A stretch of 64,000 nucleotides of DNA from Branchinecta lynchi (GCA_023053575.1 JAKZAP010000014.1:2356001-2420000); one strand, 5' to 3'; positions 9,169 through 21,290 are shown, counted from the first letter of the stretch. Translations and numbers: made by a program. Notes: generated by a model from the sequence alone, not told the origin.

Positions 9169-10249
9169 TACCTCCTTGCCTTTCATCGTACATTTCTCGA
9201 TCTGAAAGGTTTGCACTAAGTTTTTGCTCTATACTTCGTACATATGTAGTCAGTTTGTAAATAGTTTCATCCCAGCAATTCTCACAGGACGTCATTCAAC
9301 TATCGGAATCATTCCATTTTGAAACATGTAGGCTAATGCAGATTGTGGCATCGGGTACTCGCAGGAGATAGAATCACACAGTCGCTTGGTTCCTTTCAGG
9401 TTTATTTCCGGCGGCAGTTCATTGAGAAGAGTAGGCCTATTGGTTCTCATTCATACCCGCAAGAACAAATAATCAGATAGAACCTCCGTCTTTGGTCCCA
9501 TGCGGCGACTATGAATACCCCGACGAAATTGAGAGGAGCTAGAGGTACATGCTCTAGTTTGTGTTGACATCCGTCTACTTCCGTCTTCGCCGTTGCTCAT
9601 AGCAGAGGAGTTATTGCAGGAGAAACGCTTACTGTAATACGGTGAAGGAGAGAGAAGTTGGACTTTCGGACCTCTGGTCCTGTACTGTATAATCGGTAGC
9701 GTGGAGGAGGCTCGTCGGGTCTATCTCCTAGGGCGTGATAGAGTCAAACAAACTATAGTGCGAGTATAGGTTTAATAAACGTTACGACTTACTCAATACA
9801 TGGAGAGCGTGCACTTGTAGTTTCACTATAACACTGTTACCTTAAGACTGGCTTAAGATCGACTGACTTCCTTACTACATATATCTTTGCCCTTATATAG
9901 CTGTATTTCCTTGGAACGCTTCCGCTTTTCTTAGAGCTCCTTGGAGCATGAAATATTGTCAACACTTGGCAAAAGAAACGAAGTATCGGGAATGGAGGCT
10001 TCTGCGACAAATAAGAACTTTGCGAGAGTCCCTTGAACCAACCGATGATTCAGGGGACTTTCGCGGGTTTCGTATCATTTCCGGGTGAGGGGGCGCAGGG
10101 GTTCCTCTCATTACAGAGAGATCTGGAGCGCGTCCAGAGAACCAGTTGGCTTTGACTTCGAACATTTCTGATACGTGCTTCACAGCGATATAGCTACTTG
10201 TAGGGGTAATGAAACGTGATGTGCCCCCTAGTTCCCAACCCCCGCTCGT
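9169..10249. other. Intron sequence, mostly unassigned
   Basis: No gene or clear repeat is seen. About 9562-9833 has a TG...CA outline and an AATAAA near its end, like a solo LTR, but there is no matching target duplication, so I do not call it one. Confidence 0.4.
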
Positions 10250-10465
10250 TTGCATCGGGCAGGGTACGGGGAAATATTCGACTCCGCATGGTCATATTAC
10301 ATAGATTGGGAGATGGAGGTTCTGTCTGATTATTTGTTCTTGGTAGCCGTGACCAGTGATGAAGATGATGATGAAATTTTATTTACGCACTTAAGAAGAG
10401 AAAAGCGCAGTATTCTACCCTCAGTCTTGTGCTTCCAATCTTCTGCTCCCACGAGCAGATCCTGA
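10250..10465 (+). other. Short open frame of unknown nature in the BOLA3 intron
   Basis: The 71-codon frame includes an acidic patch followed by a basic one (VTSDEDDDEILFTHLRREKR). An acidic-then-basic N-terminus is sometimes seen at the start of PIF/Harbinger-type nucleases, but nothing downstream supports this. It lies just upstream of the last BOLA3 exon, in the same orientation, and is most likely non-coding. Confidence 0.15.
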
Positions 10466-10487
10466 TATGAATTGTTTTCTCGTTCAG

Positions 10488-10553
10488 ATACTAAAAGAAG
10501 AGATTAAGAATATGCATGGGATACGAGTTCAGACAGAAGTACAGAAGAGCTAG
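10488..10553 (+). CDS. BOLA3: BolA-like protein 3, last exon
   Basis: After a TCTCGTTCAG acceptor the exon reads ILKEEIKNMHGIRVQTEVQK, then S and TAG. This is the C-terminal helix of BolA proteins, where BOLA3 has an LKEEIK.MHGLR segment. It continues in frame (phase 0) from the exon ending at 6267, completing the domain with a 4220-bp intron between them. No clear AATAAA polyadenylation signal is seen in the next 100 bp. The mature fragment lacks only the N-terminal half (leader and first helix). Confidence 0.88.
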   Translation: MLKEEIKNMHGIRVQTEVQKS

Positions 10554-10679
10554 CGAGCGGATCTCACTCCAAGAGTCGGTTAGTGCATTATATTGTAAGT
10601 TTATAAATAAGATTCGTGCTCCTGCCATAACGAGTTTCAAAGGATAGGTAGTTTACAATTTGTTGTATTAGTCATAATA

Positions 10680-11056
10680 GTTGCGTTTTTCCGATACCAT
10701 GGTATCTGATACCACGGTCTAAAGTCGTTTTTGCAGCTATCGTGGTATCTGATACCACGGTTAAAAGGCGTTTTTGCAGTTATCGTGGTATCTGGCCAGT
10801 TATCGTGGTATCTGATATTCAGATGCCACGGTCCGACCGTAGTAACTGGTCGTGGTATCTGGAAAGTCATCTCACCTTCATCAAAATTTTTCAGATTGGT
10901 CAGAAAAAAGTTTGGCACTTAGTGATGTGACCGAATATCAGTTTTTCTTTGTGCATGACTTCAAAAAGTGCAATTTCGGCAATTTTGGTTTTTGCAGAGC
11001 AACTGCGTATCAGATACCACGATAACTGCAAGGTTACGATCTAAAGTTGCGTTTTT
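10680..11056. repeat. Palindromic short repeats (GTGGTATCTGATACCAC)
   Basis: GTGGTATCTGATACCACGGT and variants recur four to five times between 10695 and 10860, about 50 bp apart, with GCGTTTTTGCAG between them. A reverse copy (AGATACCACGATAACTGCA) lies near 11010, and GTTGCGTTTTT appears at both margins. The core is a near-perfect palindrome around a central T. It lies directly 3' of the BOLA3 stop. No coding potential. Confidence 0.75.
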
Positions 11057-11300
11057 TTTTTACGTAGTTTCGCTTAAAAGCCGTTTTATTTGTCCATTCC
11101 ATTTGCTGTGGTTTCAAACCTAAAACTACGGAGCTCAAACTACAAACTACCTCGCAGTCGTAGTTTGGTGTAGTTGGACTTTTCGGAAAGAAGAACTCAG
11201 TAAAACGCAAGTAGGACAAAACAAGAGCCAAACTACAAACTTTGACGGAACAGAAGTGAATCCAAAAAAAACACAACTTAAGTTTCAAACTGTTTGTTCG
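11057..11300. repeat. AT-rich sequence with TAGTTTG inverted words
   Basis: Copies of TAGTTTG and CAAACTAC face each other around 11115-11245. It may be a further MITE-like piece, but I could not find its ends. Confidence 0.35.
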
Positions 11301-11305
11301 TGTCA

Positions 11306-11368
11306 ACCCCCTTAAACATTCAAACAATTTTTACAACGGATACGTCAGCTATGATTCTTCATCATCCC
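11306..11368 (-). repeat. Penelope-like fragment
   Basis: ACATTCAAACAATTTTTACA followed by ACGGATACGTCAGC and TATGATTCTTCATCA matches the Penelope-like repeats at 37360-37420 and 48600-48640. It is cut off by a C-run before the hammerhead region. Confidence 0.65.
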
Positions 11369-11726
11369 CCCCCCCCCCCTGGATACCCCCCCCCCCCGAA
11401 ACATACAAAAATAATCATTTTTATAGGATTTTCCCTCTGATCTATGTGTTTTTTATACTTTTTTTTCGACCAGCAGGCAACCCCCCGCAAGGAACCCCGC
11501 CCCCGAAATAAATTTCTGGATACTGGCCTGTCAACTACTATGTACGATTTTCCCCGACTGTGAGAAGATACTACATTGCAAAAAAAAAATCTTGCAGGAT
11601 TTGCCTCTGGGGTTAATCTTGTCTCGATTGAGGTAAGATTATCTCTAATTCGGATTAATCTTATCCCAGTAGAGATAAGATTAATCCCAGTAGCAAATAC
11701 TGCAGTTAACTTTAATCCTTACTCGG

Positions 11727-11826
11727 NNNNNNNNNNNNNNNNNNNNNNNNNNNNNNNNNNNNNNNNNNNNNNNNNNNNNNNNNNNNNNNNNNNNNNNNNN
11801 NNNNNNNNNNNNNNNNNNNNNNNNNN
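11727..11826. other. Assembly gap (100 N)
   Basis: Exactly 100 N, the usual placeholder for a gap of unknown size. It lies at the entry to a satellite array, where assemblies commonly break. Confidence 1.
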
Positions 11827-12460
11827 CGATTCGCCTTTCCAGTTGACTTAAATCATCATTTTTCCGTTTTATTTGCTATTCTCAGTTGACCGAAAGCGAC
11901 TGATTTATCCAGTCGACATAAATTGTCGCTTAAAAGCTGACTTTTGACAACCAAGAACGAATGGTCATTCATTCCATGGTTAACCGGTTAAGCTACAGTA
12001 AGCGGTCAAGAGTAACGCTCAATGGAACTTGTTATCGCTCACCAGAGATGGGGTCCGATTTGCATTTCCAGTTGACTTAAATCATCTTTTTGCTGTTTTA
12101 TTTGCTATTCTCAGTTGACTGACAGCGTTCGATTTATCCAGTCAACTGAAATTGTCGATTAAAAGTTGACTTTTGACAACCGAGAACAAATGGTCATTTG
12201 TTCCATGGTTAACCGGTGAAGCTACAGTAAGCGGTCAAGTAATGCTCAATGGAACTTATTATCGCTCACCCAGAGCTGGGTTCGATTTGCATTTCCAGTT
12301 GAATTAAATCATCTTTTTGCTGTTTTATTTGCTATTATCAGTTGACTGATAGCATTCAACTTTTCCAGTTGACTGAGATTGTCGACTAAAAGTTGACTTT
12401 TGACAACTGAGAACAAATGGTCATTCATTCCATGGTTAACCGAGAATATAAGCGTATGTT
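11827..12460 (-). repeat. Satellite array, inverted block
   Basis: About three monomers of the same 220-bp satellite are present in the opposite orientation to 13080-18300 and 1-2040 (for example TTATCCAGTCAACTGA and GGTTAACCGGTTAAGC reading reversed). The block stops at about 12460 in unrelated sequence, so the array changes direction here. Confidence 0.85.
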
Positions 12461-12720
12461 GAGAAAAAGATGCCGGAATCCAACCAACCGGTCACCTTTT
12501 ACTGGTCATTTCAAATTGCGGCCATGAGGCCGACATTTTTTCATGTTCTAACAAATCTGGTGCTACAGAGTACGCTACCTATCCAATGATGGTAAAAAAA
12601 ATAAAAAAATAAGCTTATTCTTAATGTTTTACACTGGCTATGGAAGGTCCTAGCTAAAAGTGTTCAAGTTAACCTACATGAACTAACGCACCCACTCTGG
12701 TAATTTTTGGTTTGTTGGTT
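12461..12720. other. Spacer between inverted satellite blocks
   Basis: No gene or repeat recognised in this stretch. Confidence 0.4.
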
Positions 12721-13860
12721 TTGGTGATTCTTTTTTCACATACCATACGTTCTTTACTAGTCCTCCATGAATATTCCTCTAACTCTTTTTTTAATTGTTG
12801 GAGTACTATCTCCTCTGCAGATGTTGCTCTTGTTGTAGGAACATACTATTGTTTGTTACAGACATACTATTGTTTGTATGTTCAAGTACTATAGATTGGT
12901 TCACGTAAGTGGTCTCTTCATGAGACCCTCAAATTGAAGCTGCTACGTACAGCATCATCAAGGGGACAAGCAAAGGGTAATTTTAGTAATTGTCTAAATG
13001 TTATAGAACATGATTAGGTCGCTTTGTCATATTGTTTTAGTGATGTTCCCTTACCTTCTTGAGTTTCCACACCCTTGCCAAGAGCTAAATCGAACAATAT
13101 GAAATCAACTGAGAACAGCAAATAACAGAGTAAAATGATGATTTAAGTTAGCTAGAAATGCGAATAGAATGCAGCTCTGGTGAGTGATAATAGGTTCCAT
13201 TGAGCGATACTTGACTGCTTACTGTATAGGTTAACCGGTTAACCATGGAATGAATTACCATTTTATCTCGATTCGTCAAAAGTCAACTTTTTGGTGATTC
13301 TTTTTTCACATACCATATGTTTTTACTTGTCCTCCATGAATATTCCTCTCACTCTTTTTCTAATTGTTGAAGTACTATCTCCTCTACAGATGCTGCTCTT
13401 GTTATAGGAACATTCTAATTGTATGTTACAAACATACTATTGTTTGTAGGTTGAAGTACTATAAATTGGGCCCACATAAGAGGTCTCTTCATGAGACCCT
13501 CAAATTGAAGCTGCTACGTACAGCATCATCAAGGAGACAAGCAAAGGGTAATTTTAGTAATTGTCTAAATGTTATAGAACGTGATTAGGTCGCTTTGTCA
13601 TATTGTTTTAGTGATGTTCCCTTACCTTCTTGAGTTTCCACACCCTTGCCAAGAGCTAAATCGAACAATATGAATCAACTGAGAACAGCAAATAACAGAG
13701 TAAAATGATGATTTAAGTTAGCTAGAAATGCGAATAGAATGCAGCTCTGGTGAGTGATAATAGGTTCCATTGAGCGATACTTGACTGCTTACTGTAGGTT
13801 AACCGGTTAACCATGGAATGAATTACCATTTTATCTCGATCGGCAAAAGTCAACTTTTTG
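12721..13860 (+). repeat. Two copies of a 570-bp unit joined to satellite monomers
   Basis: TTGGTGATTCTTTTTTCACA starts at 12721 and again at 13291, a period of 570 bp. Each unit has about 370 bp of unrelated sequence followed by a satellite monomer. The two copies are close to identical, so the duplication is recent. Small open frames within are copies of each other and lack gene features. Confidence 0.85.
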
Positions 13861-16800
13861 TCGACAACCTGAGTCTACTGGATAAATTGAATGCTAACTG
13901 TGAATAGCAAATAAAACCGCAAAAAGATTATTTCAGTCAACTGAAAATGCAAATCAAACGCAGCTCTCTGGTGAGCGATAAAATGTTCCACTGTTGGTTA
14001 ACTGGTGATCCATGGAACGAATGACCATTTGTTGTCGGTCGTCCCTAAGTCAACTTTTAGTGGACAATCTCAATAGATTGGATAAATTGAACGCTATCAG
14101 TCAACTAAGAATAGCAAATAATACGGCAAAATTAATAACTTAAGTCAACTGGAAATGTGAATCAAACGCAGCTCTGGTGAGCGATAATAGGTTTCCATTG
14201 AGTGTTACTTGACCGCTTACTGTAGTTGTGTAGAGACAGCCCCAAAATAGTATTTTAAGGATGGAACGAACTAGTACCGGACCAGGCAGTCAGGTGGAAC
14301 TGAATAGTGGAGACAACAAAAGATTCAACAGGGGTCTAGCAGGTCAGTTAAAAAAACACTGCTAATGAGTTTATCAAAGGACACCATGAGCAAGAAACTG
14401 ACTAAGCCAATATCAGAGATACAAATATCTGTGGAAAGTCCATGCTTAAATCTACCAAAACTGGTTGTAAAGTTAGAAAATCCCAAGAAAGAGAATCTGA
14501 GTCGACTGGATAAATATGAATGCTAACTGAGAATAGCAAATAAAACAGCAAAAAGATTATTTCAGTCAACTGGAAATGCAAATCAAACACAGTTCTGGTG
14601 AGCGATAAAATGTTCCATTGAGCGATACTTGACCACTTACTGTTGGTTAACCGGTTATCCATGGAACGAATGACCATTTGTTGTCGGTCGTCCAAAGTCA
14701 ACTTTTAGTGGACAATGTCAGTCGACTGGATAAATAGAACCTATAAGTCAACTGAGAATAGGAAATAAAACTGCAAAATGACGATTTAAGTTAACTGGAA
14801 ATGCAAATCAAATGCAGCTCTAGTGAGCGATAAAATGTTTCATTGAGCAATACTTGACCGCTTACAGTTGGTTAACCGGTGATCCATGGAACGAATGACC
14901 ATTTGTTGTCGGTCGTCCAAAGTCAACTTTTAGTGGACAATCTCAATAGATTTGGATAAGTTGAACGCTATCAGTCAACTGAGAATAGCAAATAAAACGG
15001 CAAATTAATAACTTAAGTCAACTGGAAATGTGAATCAAACGCAGCTCTGGTGAGCAATAATAGATTCCATTGAGTGTTACTTGACCGCTTACTGTAGTTG
15101 TGTAGAGACAGCCCCAAAAATAGTATTTTAAGCATGGAACGAACTAGTACCGGGACCAGGCAGTCAGGTGAACTGAATAGTGAGGATAACAAAAGATTCA
15201 ACAGGGTCTAGCAGGTCAGTTAAAAATACACAGCTAATGAGTTTATCAAAGGACACCATGAGCAAGAAACTGACTAAGCCAATATCAGAGATACACATAT
15301 CTGTGGAAAGTCCATGCTTAAATCTACCAAAACTGGTTGTAAAGTTAGAAAATCCAAGAGAAAGAGAATCTGAGTCGACTGGATAAATTGAATGCTAACC
15401 GAGAATAGCAAATAAAACAGCAAAAAGATTATTTCAGTCAACTGGAAATGCAAATCAAACACAGTTCTGGTGAGCGATAAAATGTTCCATTGAGCGATAC
15501 TTGACCACTTACTGTTGGTTAACCGGTTATCCATGGAACGAATGACCATTTTGTTGTCGGTCGTCCAAAGTCAACTTTTAGTGGACAATGTCAGTCGACT
15601 GGATAAATAGAACCTATCAGTTAACTGAGAATAGGAAATAAAACTGCAAAATGACGATTTAAGTTAACTGGAAATGCAAATCAAATGCAGGCTCTAGTGA
15701 GCGATAAAATGTTTCATTGAGCAATACTTGACCGCTTACAGTTGGTTAACCGGTGATCCATGGAATGAATGACCATTTGTTGTCGGTCGTCCAAAGTCAA
15801 CTTTTAGTGGACAATCTCAATAGATTTGATAAATTGAACGCTATCAGTCAACTGAGAATAGCAAATAAAACGGCAAATTAATAACTTAAGTGAACTGGAA
15901 ATGTGAATCAAACGCAGCTTCTGGTGAGCAATAATAGATTCCATTGAGTGTTACTTGACCGCTTACTGTAGTTGTGTAGAGACAGCCCCCAAAATAGTAT
16001 TTTAAAGGATGGAACGAACTAGTACCAGGACCAGGCAGTCAGGTGAACTGAATAGTGAGACAACAAAAGATTCAACAGGGTCCTAGCAGGTCAGTTAAAA
16101 ATACACAGCTAATGAGTTTATCAAAGGACACCATGAGCAAGAAACTGACTAGGCCAATATCAGAGATACACATATCTTTGGAAAGTCCATGCTTAAATCT
16201 ACCAAAACTGGTTGTAAAGTTAGAAAATCCCAAGAAAGACAATCTGAGTCGACTGGATAAAATTGAATGCTAACTGAGAATAGCAAATAAAACAGCAAAA
16301 AGATTATTTCAGTCAACTGGAAATGCAAATCAAACACAGCTCTGGTGAGCGATAAAATGTTCCATTGAGCGATACTTGACCACTTACTGTTGCTTACCGG
16401 TTATCGATGGAACGAATGGACCATTTGTTGTCGGTCGTCCAAAAGTCAACTTTTTAGTGGACAATGTCAGTCGACTGGGATAAATAGAACCTATCAGTCA
16501 GCTGAGAATAGGAAATAAAACTGCAAAATGATGATTTAAGTTAACTGGAAATGCAAATCAAATGCAGCTCTAGTGAGAGATAAAATGTTCCATTGAGCGA
16601 TACTTGACCGCTTACCTTTAATCGGTTATCCATGGAACAAATGACCGTTTGTTCTCTGTTGTCAAAAGTCACCTTTAGTCGACAATGTCAGCCGACTGGA
16701 TAAATTGAACGCTATCAGTCAACTGAGAATAGCAAATGAAACAGCGAAATGATGATTTCAGTCGACTGGAAAATGCGGATCGAACCCAGCTCTGGTGAGC

Positions 16801-18300
16801 GATGATATGTACATTGAGCGTTACTTGACCGCTTACTGTAGGTTAACCGCTTAACCATGGAACGAATGACCCATTTATTCTCGGTTGTCAAAAGTCAAAT
16901 TTTAGTCCAAAATCTCAGGTCGACTGGATAAATTTGAACGCTATCAGTCAATGCAAATCAAACGCAGCTCTAGTGAGCGATAAAATGTTTCATTGAGGCA
17001 ATACTTGACCCGCTTACAGTTGGTTAACCGGTGATTCCATGGAATGAATGACCATTTGTTGTCGGTCGTCCAAAGTCAACTTTTAGTGGACAATCTCAAT
17101 AGATTTGGATAAATTGAACGCTATCAGTCAACTGAGAATAGCAAATTAAAACGGCAAATTAATAACTTAAGTCAACTGGAAATGTGAATCAAACGCAGCT
17201 CTGGTGGAGCAATAATAGATTCCATTGAGTGTTACTTGACCGCTTACTGTAGTTGTGTAGAGACAGCCCCAAAATAGTATTTTAAGGATGGAACGAACTA
17301 GTACCGGACCAGGCAGTCAGGTGAACTGAATAGTGAGACAACAAAAGATTCAACAGGGTCTAGCAGGTCAGTTAAAAATACACAGCTAATGAGTTTATCA
17401 AAGGACACCATGAGCAAGAAACTGACTAGGCCAATATCAGAGATACACATATCTGTGGAAAGTCCATGCTTAAATCTACCAAAACTGGTTTGTAAAGTTA
17501 GAAAATCCCAAGAAAGACAATCTGAGTCGACTGGATAAATTGAATGCTAACTGAGAATAGCAAATAAAACAGCAAAAAGATTATTTCAGTCAACTGGAAA
17601 TGCAAATCAAACACAGCTCTGGTGAGCGATAAAATGTTCCATTGAGCGATACTTGACCACTTACTGTTGCTTACCGGTTATCGATGGAACGAATGACCAT
17701 TTGTTGTCGGTCGTCCAAAGTCAACTTTTAGTGGACAATGTCAGTCGACTGGATAAATAGAACCTATCAGTCAGCTGAGAATAGGAAATAAAACTGCAAA
17801 ATGATGATTTAAGTTAACTGGAAATGCAAATCAAATGCAGCTCTAGTGGAGAGATAAAATGTTCCATTGAGCGATACTTGACCGCTTACTTTAATCGGTT
17901 ATCCATGGAACAAATGACCGTTTGTTCTCTGTTGTCAAAAGTCACCTTTAGTCGACAATGTCAGCCGACTGGATAAATTGAACGCTATCAGTCAACTGAG
18001 AATAGCAAATGAAACAGCGAAATGATGATTTCAGTCGACTGGAAATGCGGATCGAAACCCAGCTCTGGTGAGCGATGATATGTACATTGAGCGTTACTTG
18101 ACCGCTTACTGTAGGTTAACCGCTTAACCATGGGAACGAATGACCATTTATTCTCGGTTGTCAAAAGTCAAATTTTAGTCCAAAATCTCAGTCGACTGGA
18201 TAAATTGAACGCTATCAGTCAATGCAAATCAAACGCAGCTCTGGTGAGCGATAATAGGTTCCATTGAGCGATACTTAACCTCTTACTGTAGTTGTGTAGA
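13861..18300 (+). repeat. Satellite array, right block, with higher-order units of about 875 bp
   Basis: Monomers of about 220 bp are grouped so that the cassette start word ATGAGTTTATC recurs at 14365, 15237, 16112 and 17389 (steps 872, 875, 1277). Each higher-order unit contains the segment GTTGTGTAGAGACAGCC plus cassette, then two to four monomers. Small indels in homopolymers separate copies that are otherwise near-identical. Confidence 0.9.
15180..15386 (+). other. Coding-like cassette, longest open copy
   Basis: The longest cassette frame reads about 68 codons without a stop, including SRSVKNTQLMSLSKDTMSK, KLTKPISEIHISVESP and LNLPKLVVKLEN, and ends at the TAA in the satellite word GACTGGATAA. 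It opens with GTG, not ATG, in a frame that is closed in some sister copies, so a true start is not evident. Confidence 0.4.
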
Positions 18301-19099
18301 GACAGCCTCAGAATAGTATTTTTAAGCATGGAAAATGCATGGAAAAAGAATGGAACAAACTAATACCGTCAGTCAGGTGAACTGAAACAGTGAGGCGACA
18401 AAACAATTCAACAGTATCAAGCAGGGCAGTTAAAAAAAACAGCTAATGAGTTTACCATAGGAACCCCAGCAACAAACTGACTAAGCCAGTATCAGGAGAT
18501 ACATGGATTTGTGGAAAACTCATGCATAAATCTACCAAAACTGGTCGGAAAGTTAGAAAATTCCAAGAAATCGCATAGACAGCCTAGAAATTACATTTGT
18601 TTACCAAAACAGTTTTTTCAAAGCCACCCAAGGTGACACTTGGTAATCCAGTAACAGTGAATCATATATCGTTTGAAAAGCCCAGGCTTCACTTCACCTG
18701 TTGTTGTTGGCAGAGTAGCAGAATTCTATTAAAACAACACAGAAAACAAAAAAAATAAATTTGTTTGCTTTTTCAGAGCCCTATTCACTGAGAAGTTCCA
18801 AGCCAATAGCAGAGATGAATACTTGTATTGAAAGCCCAAGCTTCACTCTACCTGTAGTGCTGACACAAGCGCGTAATTCAAGGGACTGACAGAGAAAAAA
18901 CAAAGAAAACACTTTTTTACTTTAAAAAAATTGGAAATTAGATGAGACTGTTGGTCTGAATTTGAGACTGTTGGTCTCGTTTCCGAGACTGCTGGTTCCC
19001 GGGCGCCATTTTTATGAGACTGGTGGTTCGAAACAGTGAGACTGGTGTGTTCGATTTTCAAAACGGCCGTGAGACTGGTGGACCACATTCCCCACCCTG
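18301..19099 (+). repeat. Satellite terminal segment with three diverged cassettes
   Basis: This matches 1750-2563. Cassettes lie at 18446-18575, 18613-18736 and 18775-18891, the last again preceded by a TTTTTCAG acceptor. Scattered single-base differences from the left block shift some frames, which argues against current coding in at least one of the two copies. Confidence 0.8.
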
Positions 19100-19640
19100 T
19101 ATCACCTCGCCAGTTGTTTGTCGAATTCAAGCCACGAAAATCTCGTTGGTCACGGAAACACAGTTGTGGGGGCGCAGGAAAGACCGTGGAAACACTCTCT
19201 TTAGAGCCACAGTCGACCCACAAACTGTTTGTGGGAGCACGGAAATACGCCTCTAGTTGCTGGTAATGATTACTCCCGTGTTCTCCCCCCCATGAACCAA
19301 CTCCTTTAACACCCCCATTGAAAGAAAAAGAGATGATTCCCTTGCGATAATTGAACCTTCTGTAAATTACGATGGGAATAACAATTTTTAATTGGCAAAT
19401 TAAGGCCAGAAGAGTTTGAAAAGGATTCAGGAAGGATTTTTCCAGAAAAAGTTTCTCAGGCAATTGAATAGAGATGTTGGAAGGGCGAAAAAATTTCGGA
19501 AGCATTGAGTTTCAAGTTTAAGTTTCTCGTGTTAAATCATATTTGTTGTATACAACAAACATTATAACGTAATTTGACTGAATGAAAGCCCGTATCGGCC
19601 TGTAAGGACTGCTTACTTTAAATTAATCAGTAAATAATAA
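19100..19640. other. Unassigned sequence with antisense LINE-like tail words
   Basis: No gene recognised. A 220-codon minus-strand open frame crosses the satellite edge into this stretch but is built largely from the GAGACTG cluster. GAATGAAAGCCCGTATCGGC at 19582 resembles 61430 and is part of a dispersed LINE-type 3' sequence. Confidence 0.4.
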
Positions 19641-20640
19641 TAATAATAATTTTATTTAAACCCTCCATACAAATACAATGTAAATGGTCGGAGGAGTTGG
19701 TAAAGAAACAAAAGAAAAAGAAAAAGAAAAGAGAATTACACAACACTACGATACAAAATTAAGCTGCGATAACTAAAAATAACCACAACAAAAACAAACT
19801 TGAGTCACATGACTATACCAGGCTAGCCAGTGGAAAATCGTGCAGTTTTCTACTTCGATTAATGAAACGACTGGTTAACTCATTCATTTTTTCAATTATT
19901 TCAAAAATATGGTACCTTTGTGATACGTAAGAGTTTCGGAACCATATGGGAATTCCCAGTAGATATTTGCAGTACCGGAAAAAATTAGAACGGACTTGTT
20001 TACGCTCAGTTTTATTCAAGGAATTCCACACAGAGGGGTTAAAAAGAAGACATGGGGCGCGAACATGGCGTTGCATAGACGGCCAAGCGTAACTTTATCA
20101 AATTGGCCTTTAGTTCGTGCTAACATTCCATAAGTCTTCCGCAATTTTTCTTTGAGAGCCGCGATAACTAAATTTTTAGTGGCTTTAATGGAATTCCCAT
20201 AACGGAGTCCGAGATACTCAAACGTATCCTTCTGGATAACTGTCTTGCCACTCACATCAACCACACGGATTAGCTGTACTTCTTCGTTCATAACGGCAAA
20301 TTCAGTCTTGGAGGGCTCTATGCTTAGACCTATATCGCCAAGAGCGGACGACACTCTATTAATCGATTCTTGTAGGGATTCTAAATTATCACTCATCAGA
20401 AGTAGATCATCTGCGTAAGACAGATGACTAACATCAATACCGTCATCTATCAGGAACTCTTCAATCGATCTTGTCGCAGAACGAAGCGCATTATTAAATA
20501 TTACGGGGCTTATGCCTGAACCCTGTTTAACACCTCTTCGAATTTCTATAGGACTAGAAAGTTGTCCTTGAGAACGAATTCTTACTTGGGACTTTCCGTA
20601 CCAATTCCACAAACATTTACAAACGAATGAATCAACCCCT
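19641..20640 (-). pseudogene. Non-LTR retrotransposon reverse transcriptase, truncated and frameshifted
   Basis: The minus-strand frame 20612-20016 has GVKQGSGISPVIFN (residues 27-40) and the catalytic YADD (66-69), followed by SIEPSKTEF and a thumb region. The upstream half of the RT palm (motif A), the endonuclease and any ORF1 are missing. Near 20050 the frame shifts: the continuation (20076-19813) reads NPSVWNSLNKTERKQVRSNF and ends LHDFPLASLV. An ATT repeat at about 19638-19652 is the antisense 3' tail. It copies RNA into DNA at the target in intact relatives; this copy is dead. A shorter relative lies at 27090-27670. Confidence 0.85.
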
Positions 20641-21056
20641 GCCCTCAGTAGCGACAGGATTACTTGCGAATGTAGGAAAGAGCACGAAAAGAGAAGAAAA
20701 TAAAGAAAGGTGAAAATCGGAAAACCATGCAGTCGTCTTATAATTTGTCTTTTATTTTGCTACAGATGTGGTTATGTGTAATATGCAGTGATAATGTACG
20801 GTTGAAGTAAATAATTACATAAAAAATAAATAAATAATCATCCAAACAAAAAGGGACCAAGTATTTTAAAGAAAATCATTGTTAGTGTTTTGAGTGGTTG
20901 CTAGTAGAAACATTTTTAATCCTTCAAACTCAAGCTGTTTCTTTCCGAACATGTGTTACTACTTTATAATCGTTCTCACACTGGATAAACGTCCATCTGA
21001 AGCGTATTGACTAAATCTAAATGTCCGTATCAAAACCTGCTTTAGTCTCAATCTGA
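20641..21056. other. Unassigned AT-rich sequence
   Basis: No gene or repeat recognised beyond homopolymer-rich AT sequence. Confidence 0.4.
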
Positions 21057-21290
21057 CCTTCGGCTTTTGCCTCATACAAGCCCGCCATCTTTTATGGGCG
21101 TCGCCAAGGCGGGACGAGATTGTCTGAAGGCTGAAGTTCTTATCAGAGACTGGACTTCCTAGTCCCGTTCCAACCTTCAGATTTTGCCAACCCAACCAAG
21201 CCCACCCGCTTTTGTGGGTAACCGTCAAGGCGAGACTAGAGCAAAATACCATCAGGGAGTACCGCCAAGATTTGGAAAAAGTGACACACA
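21057..21290. repeat. Two diverged copies of a 117-bp unit
   Basis: CCTTCGGCTTTTGCC at 21057 and CCTTCAGATTTTGCC at 21174 begin two related units. Each contains an AAGCCC.CC, TTTT.TGGG and AAGGCG.GAC series. The hairpin-forming CCCACCCGCTTTTGTGGGT suggests a structured RNA origin, possibly a SINE, but no tRNA boxes are clear. A minus-strand open frame of 122 codons over it is probably incidental. Confidence 0.45.

Noticed and set aside
9562..9833. Solo LTR candidate (TG...CA, AATAAA, short direct words)
   Set aside because: Flanking bases do not form a target duplication and no second copy or internal region is in the window.
11576..11851. Open frame across the assembly gap
   Set aside because: It is open only because the N run translates as unknown residues.
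18843..19505. 220-codon minus-strand open frame
   Set aside because: Half of it reads through the GAGACTG cluster and satellite edge; the paralogous region 2403-2633 does not keep the same frame.
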